Assembly: GCF_030936135.1 (NCBI RefSeq)
Contig: NC_082597.1
Location: forward strand, 78,288,495-78,352,494
Length of the DNA stretch: 64,000 nucleotides
Source of the DNA: Gavia stellata
Lineage: Eukaryota; Chordata; Aves; Gaviiformes; Gaviidae
Direction of reading: 5' to 3'
Part shown: positions 1-11,800 of the stretch, one piece after another
How positions within the stretch are numbered: the stretch's first letter is position 1
Layout of the letters: each line of letters begins with the position of its first letter
Made by a program: the position numbers and the translations under genes
Notes under the pieces: generated by a model
What the model saw: only the letters and a program-made list of their open reading frames with translations
The model's database searches: none
What the model was told of the DNA's origin: nothing

Positions 1-695
1 CATTTCTCAATTTCATTTTGCAATAACGTTGAATAAGAGCAGAGTCTTTTTGTGCAGCCTGGTTTCCATTTCAGTTTCAGCCTACTATCATGATATGACA
101 CGGTAGAATCGAGCAATGCTATAATGGAGAAAGATTTTTGTTTCATACAAAGGGGACCATCCATTATAAAACAGCATGCAGTCGGCTTCACCTTTAGTAA
201 TTACTAGCAAAACAAGACAAAAGTAGTGGTAAAAATAAAAGATTAGGTGTAAAATTTACATCTGAAAATTTAGACATTTTCTCCGACATGAAAATCCTGT
301 AAGCAGAAAATAAAGGGAGATGAAGGAAAGTAATTTTTTTTATATCACAGAATTTTTTAGAGATTCTTTGTTCTCTTCTCAATTTTTTTTTTTTAAGTTG
401 CCTGATTTCCCTTCTGTCCCCCTGTTATTAAACCTATGAGACAGCAGACATTGGTTGGGAACGTAAAAGTGTTATCTTGGCCCTACTATTGTATCATCAA
501 AACTGACCATTTTATAAAATTGGGGTTTCTTTTTCATTTTACAGTCAGTTTTGTCTGAATTAGGTCTTTTTAATGTATTTGAAAAGAATGGTATGTAATG
601 TTCCTGTAATAATACCTCCCATTCAGTTGTAGCTATTCAGTTCTACAGTTTATGATATTCAAAAGTCTTCTAACAATTTCATTTTCTTTTCCTAG
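1..695 (+). other. ARHGAP8: ARHGAP8 intron, 3' part
   Basis: AT-rich intronic sequence that enters from beyond the left edge of the window. It ends in a pyrimidine-rich acceptor (TTTTCCTAG) at 695. No repeat or second gene is visible. Confidence 0.8.
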
Positions 696-782
696 GTATA
701 AGAAAAACCTTAAAGCACTCTATGTTGTACATCCAACCAACTTCATAAAAATTCTGTGGAATATCTTTAAACCTCTTATAAG
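696..782 (+). CDS. ARHGAP8: ARHGAP8 coding exon, BCH/CRAL-TRIO-like domain part 1
   Basis: Internal exon of Rho GTPase-activating protein 8. It follows a TTTTCCTAG acceptor and ends at AG|GTACTT. The first base completes a split codon, 28 whole codons follow, and two bases are carried over. The encoded stretch begins [18 protein letters not shown], a hallmark of the CRAL-TRIO-like (BCH) domain shared by ARHGAP1 and ARHGAP8. In this family that domain binds lipids or partner proteins and can hold the GAP domain in check. Phase joins exactly to the exon at 4559 by forming a Ser codon. Earlier exons, including the start codon and any PRR5 read-through, lie outside the window. ARHGAP1 is the main alternative, but later exons and the PHF21B neighbour favour ARHGAP8. 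Confidence 0.93.
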
Positions 783-3700
783 GTACTTGGCAGTTTATTC
801 AACACATTTTCCCATTTAGTTTAAGGATGGTTTGTTCTCTAATAAGATGCTTTTAAAAAGGCTTGAGGTAAAATATGTCAGGTAACAGCACAATAGCCAT
901 TTAAACTGTCTTAAACTAATGAGTAAGGTGAGCTTAAGCCTGGGTATGAATAATAGGGTAGAGTTCTTTCTTTTCTAAGAAAAGGGAGTCTCAATTCATA
1001 GTAGTTTTACTGGTATGTTAAAGTAAATATCGCTTTAAAACATAGTTATTCTGTGGACCATGAATGACTTTTTTGTCCTCTTTGACAGCACTTAGCACAA
1101 TAGAACTGGGTCTGCGACTGGAGTTACTAGGTGATGCGGTAAAGCAGATTGTAAATGGTTAACTTCGGTCTGATCTCAAGTGCTGAGATGAATAGGAATG
1201 ATACTACTTGTGTGTTCAAAGTTAATGGATAAGCCCTGAAGTGCCCATAAGGATTTGAGATGGAGGGTATAATGGTGAAGGTGGATGTATTTTACTGGTG
1301 CATTCTTTTTCTTTGCACGGTAAAAATTGATGCTGTTTACGAGGAACTGGCAACAATGGGCAGATATTGCTAAGTGCTAGGACGGATGGGCTTTCTTAGT
1401 TTCTGCTCCTGAACTTCTTGTCACTTTCAAAGTCATTCTAACACTTTGCAGATTATATTATGGATGTCCGCAGGGCTGAAGGACGAAAACAGCTTATCTT
1501 GAGAAGCCATAATGAACCAACTAAAAATGTCCATTACAGTAACTCACAATTGATTCAATTCTGACTGGTAGAAAGCTAATTAATTAGAAAGGGGACGTTT
1601 AACTTTTAGGCAGATCAGAACATGTAAGAAGCATGTGAAAATAAAGTAATTACAGCTAAAAATCCTTCCAGAATATGCTGTTCTTGAAACAAGACGACTG
1701 ACTATAGATCTTTATTTTGACTGGCATTAAAATAAATGCCAGAGATCCAGGATGTAGACCAATGGTGAGAAAAGTGTGACAGAAGCAGGAGGTCCAGTAG
1801 CTGATAGTACCTCAGGAGTGGGGATGGATTTTTTTTTTTTTTTTTTTTTGTTCCTGATTTGTGGTAAGATGGGTATGGAGAACTTTCTAGGGAAAAAAAA
1901 ACAGTAAAACCAGAAAAACTCTTGATGTATGTTACAACACTCGGGTGAAACCAACTTCTTTTTCAGAGGCAGCTGAGAGCTCCTTGGGAATAGCTCCAGG
2001 CAAGTGGTTTTGGGACACCAACGGTTTTCATTCTGTGCATGTTAATGCACGCAGTAGAGCCACAGCTGGACAACAGCTGTGCTATTTGACTTAGAGTGAT
2101 AATTGGTTGTTAATTCTTAGAAAAGTTTACAGGTACCTGTTCCAAATACTCATTTTCCTCATATCTTACTATGATACGCTGGAAATTAAACCCTTTTTTA
2201 CTTTGGATGTGAAAATGGGTGATCCTGATAAGCTTAAGCGTTCATATCTAGCATCGAAAATTAAAACCAGGGCTTGTCATCATAGATGCATCATCATCTT
2301 GACCTTCTGAACACCCTGCTTTCATCAGGATTGGCTGTTCTTGTTTGTGCTCGACTTTTACCAATGTGTACCTGGATACTTGATTTGAGTCTAATGTAGC
2401 AACACTCTACTCTCTGTTGTTAAAATACACGACCAACAGAAACAAAAATATTTGTACACTGGTGCTGACAAAGTAGTTGAAAGTATGAGTAAACTCTGAA
2501 AAGGTCCATAAGCTGGAAGGCAGGAATTAGCTGAAGCTGGGAAAAAAACCTCTCTACTGCTTAAAATGGTTTAATTACCAAATGCTCACATGCATTCTTT
2601 GTTTGGGTTGACTCAAGTTTGGGTTTGTCAAGTAAAGGAAAACATAAGAATTTAATTCTAAAACTGAAGTGTGAAAGTGCCCATGTACGATTTGCCTAAA
2701 TTGTACTCTCATTGAATACTAAAACTCATTATCATTGTTAATTTACTGGAATAGTACAGTTTCAAATTTGTTCACAGTACCTTTTTCTCCCAGTTTAGAA
2801 TAATCTTATCTTAGCAGATCATGCTTTTATTTAAGTGTCAATATTAAACCACTGTTCACAAAAAGAAGTGAGAAAAATCCTCTGGACTTTCTGTTTCCTA
2901 GCTTTGCTGAATTATAGCCCAGAGTAATTTTTAGATAGTGTTTCCAATAAAAATCGCAGATGTAAAATAAATTTCATTGTCAAGAAACATGTATTTATTT
3001 TTAAGAGGTCTGTTAGTACATTTGGTACCTGTTAGTACGTGGCCTAAGTACTTCTACATGAAAAATGTGTTTGCTAAGAACTGGACAAATGTCAGAATTA
3101 TTAGAGTGAAGAACAAAAGTAATAAATATTTTAGCATAAGTATTTAAGAAAATGTAAATACTTAAAATTTTTCAAGCTCCAGAAGTTGATTGATCTCCTT
3201 TCCAGTTCCAAAAGAGATGAGTAAGAAGGTAATGTGTTCAGTCAAGTATATTTTTTTCCAAACTGCAGAAAAAATGTAAGAAAAGCACATGTGTATGTGT
3301 GAGCTAACAGAAGCCACCCACCTGTTATCAAAATAATATACGTTTAGGTGGTGGTGGTGATGTGGCATTTTTAAGGAACAGCAATAATTCCTAATTGCCC
3401 ACAACTTAGTTACAAATTATGTGTTCTGGAACATGCCCTGTGTTACCAGAGGTAAGTAGTTACAGAGAATTCTGTGCTAGCCCCTGGCTTAGGTAAGATA
3501 CTGAAATCATAGGCTGTTTTGGATAAAAGATGCACTGAAGAGCTCTGAGGTTGTGCACGCACAGACTGATATCTGTCAGTGTCCCAAAATCACTTGCCTG
3601 TTAGCAAAATTTAACTCTTTCCAATTAAAAGCTTCTAAAATGAAGTGACTTATATTTGTACCATCTCCCACTAGAGGGAGCGTGTGTATGTCTATTTGAC

Positions 3701-4558
3701 AATCCAGGGATAAATTCATTAATCCGAGAGAATTCTTCTCCAATTTTACTATCAAAATAAGTTGCAGCAAAGTACACTTTTTATCATAAACACCTATTAT
3801 TTTGCTTGACACTTCATTACAGGACATGTATTTTGTGTTATGGAAAAATAATGTAGTTATTTCAGACTACGTGTATAAACGTGTCACTGAACCTTGTTTG
3901 AACACCTCAGCCTGTAAGTAGTATATTCTGGCTGAAACTCAAGACCTAACTAGTGATACTTGGTGCTTCAAATTTGGAAATCTGTTTTGTGCAACTCATA
4001 GAAAAACCTTATTATTCAGGATGTTTCCTAGAAGCTATCCAGCCCTTTTCAAAATAGATAAAGCTAGTGGCCCAACACCTCAAGGGTATACGCTGTCCAT
4101 GCTTTGAAAGTCTCGCCTGTCGCTTACTACTTTATAGTTTGTGTCTACAGCCCCGTTATTTTGTCTTTTGGCAGGGAGGAATACTTAAATAACAGAAACA
4201 TGTTGTTCTGTTGGCCATGTAACATTTTCTCTAAAGATAACAGTTCTTTTAGTGAGCTTTCTAATGCTGTGTGAAAGCTGTTTTTCAGTGGCTTTTAAAG
4301 CAGTGTTTTTCATATCTATGCAAATCACAAAACATTCAGATGGAAGTCAGTTATTTTTATTCAAATCAGACTCTCAGGCATGCACTGTATATGTTTGATC
4401 ATATGAAATGAAATACATCTTATGTCTCCTGCTGCTTCAATTACAGTCTAATTTTGAGTTGCATCAGCACTTACGTTTTTGTAATAGAAACTAAACCCTT
4501 CGTATATGTTCCTTGCATGCTGATTTTTATACTTTGTGGGTTTTGGTTTTTTTTTTAG
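783..4558 (+). other. ARHGAP8: ARHGAP8 intron (3.8 kb)
   Basis: Donor GTACTTGG at 783; acceptor TTTTTTTTTTAG at 4558. Mostly AT-rich unique sequence. A run of 21 T lies at 1829-1849. All open frames here are short and unlike known proteins. Confidence 0.8.
1829..1849. repeat. T21 homopolymer
   Basis: Twenty-one consecutive T on the + strand. On the - strand this reads as A21 and could be the fossil tail of a retroposed RNA, but I see no recognisable gene body or target-site duplication beside it. A plain homopolymer is equally likely. Confidence 0.9.
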
Positions 4559-4657
4559 CCATAAGTTTGGGAAAAAAATTACCTACTTGAACTATTTAAG
4601 TGACCTGAGAGAGCATCTCAAATATGACCAGCTAAATATCCCTCAAGAAGTCATCCG
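4559..4657 (+). CDS. ARHGAP8: ARHGAP8 coding exon, BCH/CRAL-TRIO-like domain part 2
   Basis: A 99-nt exon between a T-run acceptor (TTTTTTAG) and the donor CG|GTATGT. One base completes the Ser codon from the previous exon, 32 codons follow, and CG is carried over to form Arg with the next exon. The peptide includes [20 protein letters not shown] and [13 protein letters not shown]. This is the C-terminal part of the BCH/CRAL-TRIO-like fold, where the FGKKI-strand and a following acidic-basic helix are conserved in ARHGAP1 and ARHGAP8. No frameshift or stop is present. Confidence 0.94.
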
Positions 4658-5777
4658 GTATGTGGCAAGTTTCAAATACGTTGTCTCACCTTTTCTCAAG
4701 TAGAGTTGCATCCTGCTCACTGTATTCCAAGCACTAATCCTATTTCTTCAATGATTAAAAGTCTAATTTACCTACTTGTGCTTGGTTGGATTTAATTCTG
4801 AAAGCTGCATTGCCATCAAAGATGTGCTGAAGTGCATCAGGTGTTTAGGAAAGAGAACGCTATATAGTTTTCTACAGATTTGGAAGATCTCCATCTCAGT
4901 TGTGGAACATTTTCTTAGTATAATTGCAGCTTTTGTATGAGTGTTAGCAAAACCAATCCATATGTCATTACTGCTTATGAGTATCACATAATGGTCGTGG
5001 GCAAAAATGTATTGCTTGCATATTGTAACAAATTAAGTGACTTTCTTTTGCTAAGGGCATTCCCAGTCAGCAAAGTGTTGATTGATTTTTAAACTTTATG
5101 GATACGTCTATTGTTAGCGGATCCATTACTTTTATATCGTGCGTGTACGTGTGTAAGGGAGGAGTCTTGGAGAGGGGGTGGGAGAGGAAAAGAAAAAGAA
5201 ATGCATAGGGCTGGAATTGTCAAGTGCCAGTATTAGTATCAATAACAGTCTTTTTGACAGAGCGTTGTACATGGAAATGCTTTGATGTACTGACAGGAAG
5301 TGATTTTATGTCACTGCTGAATGAAAGTAACTGGAAGCTTTGATTATGACTGTTATTGATGCCTGGTGGGTTTTTACACACCTTTTGTGTAAATATGGAA
5401 TAACAGAAAATACCTTACAGCTCTAAGGCTATAAATTGGATTGCATGGTTGCCAAAGAAAGGGGAGTTGTATTTTGAGTAGCAAATAGGTTTGAATTTTG
5501 CTGTTAAATTATAGTGCGTTCCTATTTTTTGGACATATTTATTACTATACTCCACTGGCTGAAGCAAAAGAGCTCTTCTATGTCTTGCTTAAGTATTCTA
5601 CCACAAATACTACTTGAAAATTTCCCTAATACTTAAATTAAGTGCAAATTCTGTAAGACCTGCAGCATATACGCTATTGTCAGGAAAACAGCATCATGAG
5701 CAATACTGGTAGCTGTTCGTATATATAGTTTGTCAACTGTGGTGCACAGAAAATCAATGATTTCTTGATTTTTGCAG
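4658..5777 (+). other. ARHGAP8: ARHGAP8 intron (1.1 kb)
   Basis: Donor GTATGTGG; acceptor GATTTTTGCAG at 5777. Unique AT-rich sequence with a short purine-rich patch near 5158-5205. Nothing else recognised. Confidence 0.8.
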
Positions 5778-5888
5778 ACATGATGAAAATCTCCGGGGGA
5801 AACAGAAGGGAAAACTGCCACCCGTGGTTAAGGTTCCTCCACCACGGCCACCTCTACCTACCCAGCAATTTGGAGTCAGCCTGCAATA
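5778..5888 (+). CDS. ARHGAP8: ARHGAP8 coding exon, proline-rich linker and RhoGAP start
   Basis: A 111-nt exon: one base, 36 codons, then TA carried to the next exon. It opens after TTTTTGCAG and closes at TA|GTAAGC. Reading through the donor would give an immediate stop, so splicing here is required. The peptide contains a basic stretch (RGKQKGK), then [10 protein letters not shown], a PxxPxxP-type ligand for SH3 domains, then TQQFGVSLQ, the usual opening of the RhoGAP domain in ARHGAP1/ARHGAP8. In the family this linker lets the protein engage SH3 partners. Which partners bind here is not visible from sequence. Confidence 0.94.
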
Positions 5889-6336
5889 GTAAGCTATCAG
5901 ATTTCTAAAATAGGAGATTTCTATACCCTGCAGCCTTCTGTAATGTACAGATTCACTGGACAGAACGTCTGCAAATATTCTGTTTATTATATGTTTAGTT
6001 TTTCATTCTCTTTGAAAGCCACGGAACTAGAAGGCTAGACAGTAGGTTTTATGAATTCAGGACGAGTGTCTCAGTCCCTGTGACCTGCCTGGTCTTCATG
6101 TTTACAGTATCTTTGTGGTAGTTAGTGCCAGCATGCCTGCACAACTTTTCTCCCAGTGGACAGAAATTTGCCCATATATGACAGAACCCCGAGCTAATCT
6201 GTTGCTCGTGGATGCTGGCAGTATGAAGGTGTTTTGGAGATATTTAGATGGTGGATAGCAAAGCCAAAATAAAGCTTCAGGCTGCAAAATGGCTGCATAA
6301 AGCTAAAATGGATGCTTGAGCCTTTATATATTGTTG

Positions 6337-6429
6337 TTTTGTTGCTCACATATTGTTCTGATCAGAGTTTTGTTGCTCACGTATTGTTCTGATCGGAGTT
6401 TTGTTGCTCACGTATTGTTCTGATCGGAG
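6337..6429. repeat. 31-bp minisatellite, 3 copies
   Basis: Three head-to-tail 31-bp units start at 6337, 6368 and 6399. Each begins TTTTGTTGCTCAC and ends GATCRGAG. Copies 2 and 3 are identical. Copy 1 differs from them by A for G at two positions (CACATATT versus CACGTATT, and ATCAGAG versus ATCGGAG). A partial fourth unit (TTT) follows. Confidence 0.95.
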
Positions 6430-8453
6430 TTTTATGAAATGAATAGAATCACTCTCTTCCAGAAATGCCCTGACAGCTGTTTACGTAGATTACAGCACTG
6501 TATGTGGTATAAAAAATGATTTACTTTACACAAGGAAGGGGATGGCAATAGCACTTGCAAGATTCAATTTTGTTAAAAAATAAAAAAAAAACCACAAAAC
6601 CTTCTAGCTTCCTACCCACAGTCATTTCTGTCATCTTTCTATGGCATCCTTCTCAAAAACAGCTGAAGAATATTGTTCGCATTCAGCAAAGGCAATTTAG
6701 ACCGTCTGATACATGGACATTTGTCGAATCTCCTCCCACCCTCAGTCTACTTTTCTGGTTCTAATGATTCAGCTGTAAATGAGATATAAACTATAATTTT
6801 CCCCTGGTTAAATGTTAAGCATTAGTCCTTTCTGGAAGGCCTGAAATTAGTACAATCAATATCTATTGTGTAAGAGCTACTATGACATTAACTTTTATGA
6901 TGCCTCTTTAGAGTTCACCCTAACACTTGAAACATGGCTAACTCACTTCCCTAATTCAGAGAATATCTTTTAGGTGGGCTCCACTGGGTCATTAAGAAGG
7001 ACAATGTTTTATGCCACCACTTCAGAAGTAAAACCGAGACTGTTTGCAGGCGTCAGGGCACACACTTTGTCACTTGCCTCCAGCCCAGCCTGGCTGCTCA
7101 AGCAGCTCTGTCGAACTTCTCGCAAGCTTATGTGATCAGACAGCGTGTTGTGTGCCACTCTTACCATCTGCTAGTCATAGTTTATTTCTCTGACTGTGCC
7201 TGCACAGTAAACAGCGTCTTTCGCTGGGCTGCACGTGGTGAGGGTGTGGTGACCACCCTTCCTGGCTCTACCAATTTCCAGCTGCATTACCATCAGCAAA
7301 CCATGTCTTTGCTGCATGCCTTACCTTTCCCGAGTATAAAAAGGGTGGCTGCTTATAAAGAGCTTTTCTGTGGAAGATCTGTGCGTGGAGAAACACCCGA
7401 GCGAGGCATTACTGTCATTTTTGACCCAGAGTTCCAGCGTTGGTGATGGAGGTGCTGACGGACAGATGCCCTCCGTGTATGGGTGCAGCTCACAGCGCTC
7501 GGGTGTCTGAAATGGACGTACACAGGGATATTCGTTCCTTCTGTTTGCCCACCCTTGTCCAAATTCCCTCTTGCAGAAGAGACAGTGCTGCATCACCACG
7601 TAAAAATCACAAATAAATAAATCCCCTGTGACTTCTAAATGAGAAATAAAGGACTTAATTTAGCCTGTGTTTGTGAAGAAAGGTAAAGTTAATGGAGGAG
7701 AGGGAATGATATGTGTGGAGAGCTTCTAAAATCTGAACCAAAAAGAAGTATCAACTTTCATCTTGATGAATTAATTGCTTTTGCTAATTCCCTCTCCTTT
7801 TATGATCTCTATAGACTGTAATGGCAAAATGGCAGTGACCTCCCACATGTCTAGCAAAGAAGCAGGTTTGAAGTCTTCTCCAGGGTGAGGCTCTTCCATT
7901 TTTCTGAAGAGAGCTACAGGGAGATCTGGATTTTATTTTGTATAGGCTTTTGGGAATATGTGTGCTGTGTATTTCATTACAGTTAGTAAAAATTGTACTG
8001 TCAGGGATGCTGCTGAGAGAAAGCTACTGTCATTAAAGGACTGTTTCTCTGTGGAGCCTTTTTGTTTAGTTTAAGAAGAGAAACCACAAGGCCCATAGGC
8101 CTGAGGTTTCATCGCATTCAGTACTTCTGGGATGATGATTTTTATTCAGTCAGTAAAAGGTTGGTGAATGGGATTTATCCAAAGCCCTCACAGGTGGCCT
8201 AATTTTGATAAGATGTTTGATAATGGTATCCCAATGACTTCTGGCTGTGGAAGGTGGTAAAGCCATACCCTTTTGAATGTGCCTCCCTAAAAGCAGTGGG
8301 CAATACTGTCTCTGGTAACAATTCCTCATTTAACTTTTTTCTCAGTTTATATTGGTTAATACATTTACTTTCCAGAGCTATAATTAAAAACTAGAAGAGC
8401 AAAATGTGATTAAGCGTTGGTTCAGAATATCTCACTTTTGTCCAACAGGCAGT

Positions 8454-8466
8454 GGGGGGGGGGGGG
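8454..8466. repeat. G13 homopolymer
   Basis: Thirteen consecutive G on the sense strand of the ARHGAP8 intron. It is able to form intramolecular or intermolecular G-quartets in DNA and in the pre-mRNA, and is prone to length errors in assembly. Confidence 0.9.
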
Positions 8467-8855
8467 AACTGTTTTGTTAGGAAAGCAAAACGAAGCTGAA
8501 AGAAGTTTCCATCCAGACACTGATAAATGACTGTCTGGGACCAGTGGCTCGTCTTGGAGGAATCTGTTAACTCACAAAGATATTTTTAACCTTGTAGAGT
8601 TGGATTTTCAAAATGACATAAGGCAACTGGGCATTTAAAAATCATGGAAGGTCTGTGAGAGCTGGGAGTATAATTCTTTGAAATGTAATCTATACTGAAT
8701 TGGGTTTAATTTCTGAGCAAGCTGAAGGGCTTAGTATCAGGATAGTTCAAAACTTTTCTTTCTTATGTTACCCCCATCCACTCAGGATCCAAAATCTGAA
8801 TTTGAAATGGCTGCATTTGATCTCTTTAACCCCTCAGTGTCACCCTAGACTCTTT

Positions 8856-8874
8856 GGGGGGGGGGGGGGGGGGG
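8856..8874. repeat. G19 homopolymer
   Basis: Nineteen consecutive G on the sense strand, about 400 bases beyond the G13 run. This is a strong G-quadruplex candidate. The true length may differ because such runs are often misassembled. Confidence 0.9.
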
Positions 8875-11800
8875 AACAAACACATACCAAGCTGACTTCA
8901 TCTTAAGTGTCCATCCAGCTTTATTTACATTTACTTGTCTGGGATTTAAGTGTGTACTTTGTTAGGCACAGATGTGAAGTGAAGGCCTTCCTCGTTGTGA
9001 GCTCCTGTGAGGTCTCAAGAATTTGGTCTTTGCGACTAGAACCTGAATCTAGTACCAACTTGTCCTGAAGTTTCCACTGAAACTGCGCTAATTCAAACAA
9101 TAATAAATGAGCTTAGTAAAGGCAGTTAAATCATCCAAAACTGGCTTATAGGATGTCTTTAGAATAAAGTGCGGGAGGCCAAAAAAAAATTGGCCGTCTC
9201 CCTGTTTAATTCTTTACGCCTACATTTACAGGGCAGATTTGCCCAGTTTACTGAATGATAGTCTTCCCATAGCATTTCTGATCCCCAGCCTGGATTGTCT
9301 GGTTGCCAAATTGCACCTTTAAAGGTTTGAACTCATGTTAAAAACCATGTGATTTTCTTGCAAATATAAAATAACACAACAGCAACTAATGTTTATCTTC
9401 ATGGGAATGAACATAACAGTTCTCCTGAGGAGGTTTTGTCCACACTTAATTTTTCAGTTACAATTTAATGGGAATCCATGCTCAGATTTGACAGGCACTT
9501 AAGAATTTGTAGCACAGACTGGGTGGGATAGCTTGTACATTTAGTGTTTATTATGCCCTTCTCTAACTTGCTAATTCAAGCTGCTTATGTGCAGATCGAG
9601 TGAGGAGAATAACAACTGTAATGAGCTAGTTTAAAGGTTTATCCAGCCTCACGTCATGTCTCCAATAGGGGGCAATAGCAAATGTTAGCAGGGAGTAGTG
9701 TTAGAACAGGGCAAGCGTACAGCATACTTCCTCGGCTATAATGCCTCAGCTTGTAGGAATCAGAGACTGACAGAGGAGACTACTACGGTACTATGGAAAT
9801 GACTTTCTGTTACTCATCAGTAGTTATCGCGTTCATAAATCCAGACATTTCAAAGAATGTTCATGTAGTGTGTTGATATAGCAAGACTATTCTGTTCTTT
9901 CAGCAATGCTACCTTCACACACAAAATGTAGAGCAGCCGGAATTAGCTATTCAGAATATATCCTCGCTAGTTTGCACTGCATGTTAGGGTGGAAAATAGG
10001 ATTTTTATTCTAAAAGCCATTAGTAAAGATTTGATGTTTAAAAAAGGCAAGGAAAAATTTGGGGGACTCTCTGCTTATGTTGATCACATAAATACAGTTA
10101 AAATGCACAAATGAAGCTTCCTAAATTTGCAGCACTTTAAAGGAATTAATAATTGACTATGTGGGCCAAGCAGCATCATTGTCCTCTGCTGTATGTTCAG
10201 CAAGCTCCTATAAACCCCTGTTGCTGCACCCGATTGCCTCTGTAATCAAGGAAGGCTGCAGCTGAGCTCCAGCACAGAGTTGACCTTGACTAGCTATTGA
10301 CATTGTTTTGTTTTCTCTGATTGGTTTTAAAATCTAAAATTAAATACCTTTTGTGGGAAGAGAGGAAATGTTTTGTTCTTCTATCTATTGCCGTGGATGG
10401 GGAGAGGGGGCGAGAAGGTGCACAAAATTGCCACAACTGTACAGCTTCTGCTTGTTGAATCGTTACCGTAAACGTTTCAGGGTGCTTTCCTTTTGGACGT
10501 AATCTTTCCGCTTGTGCATGCTGTGCATGCGTGACCGGGAAGGAAGAATGCATTCTAAACCAAATCTCAGCATGTCTCAGCAGGAAAAAAATGAAAAGGA
10601 GAGGAAAAGCAGAGAGAGAGAAAGATTATCAGCCAGGAATACTTAATGACACTTCAGAACAATGTGTAAAGGCCTTTCGTGATAACTGTCCACTGTCTAG
10701 AAATGAGTCACTGGGTATGTAATGTGTTGCAGTAACTAATCATATATCCTATAGAGCGGACTACTCATTCTCCCTGGCTACTGTGTTTACCAGAATAGGT
10801 CCCTCTTGAATCTGACATGTTGCTGCAATACAATTCAGATCTGTGAATCAGTTGCAGAAAACAATACTGTGCACTGAAATGCTCTGTTACGCTCATCTCT
10901 TAAGCAGAAAGAGTAAGAGATCTCTCATTTCAAATTGCCCGTAGTAGTGCCTGATCTCCAATGTCAGTTTGCATTGTCTGTCATAAAGCACAGCTGCTCA
11001 TCGCACCATCCTGAACAAGGCAAGAAAAATGCAGATTACTTGATAGGATCCACAAAGAGAGGATAGAGGTGTAATTTCATTGACCTCTGAGCTGGCCTGA
11101 TTTACATTAGCTGAAGTAATGTCCCTATTATTTTCTGTCACCTTAGGTCCAGTAAACTGAACGCGATGTCCCACGTTGTAAAATGCTATGAAAATATGCA
11201 TCCCAGCTTTCCCCAGCATTGCAAAAACAGAACAATCCTTTGCATGTGACTTTCAGTGAATATGCTACGCTGTTTTAAAATACCATTTATCTTGAGGACC
11301 TCTTTCATTGTACTGGGAGTGGAACCTTTCCTTCAAGGGAAACAGGAATCCTGTAGAAAATGGTAGAAGTGCAGAAATGGTATCTTTCTTCCCAGAAAAA
11401 GAAAAATGATGTGTAGGGTTTATTATTACAAATTATAGCCCAGTTATTTGTCTCACCTCTCTGACAGATAAACTAGTGCTCAGCAGGAGCAAGTGCTGTA
11501 AATAATCAGTTTGCTATTTATACACTGAAATGGGAAACACATTTATGGGTAACAATAATAATTAGAAAACATTTATAAAAAGCTGCTGGGTTGCTGGGTT
11601 GCCTCTGGAGTGAGCAGCTGTAAGAAAGCAAAAACAATCAGTGGAACTTCAGAGAGACTGAGAATGGGTTCCATGAGCTTAAATTGTCAATAATAAAGAT
11701 GTAACAGCTTCCAAGCAAATTAAAGTCTTGATGATGTTCCCATTTAAGTGAATTAGGCTTTCGACTAATTTTAATAAAAGTTGCCCTAAATGTTTAGGGT

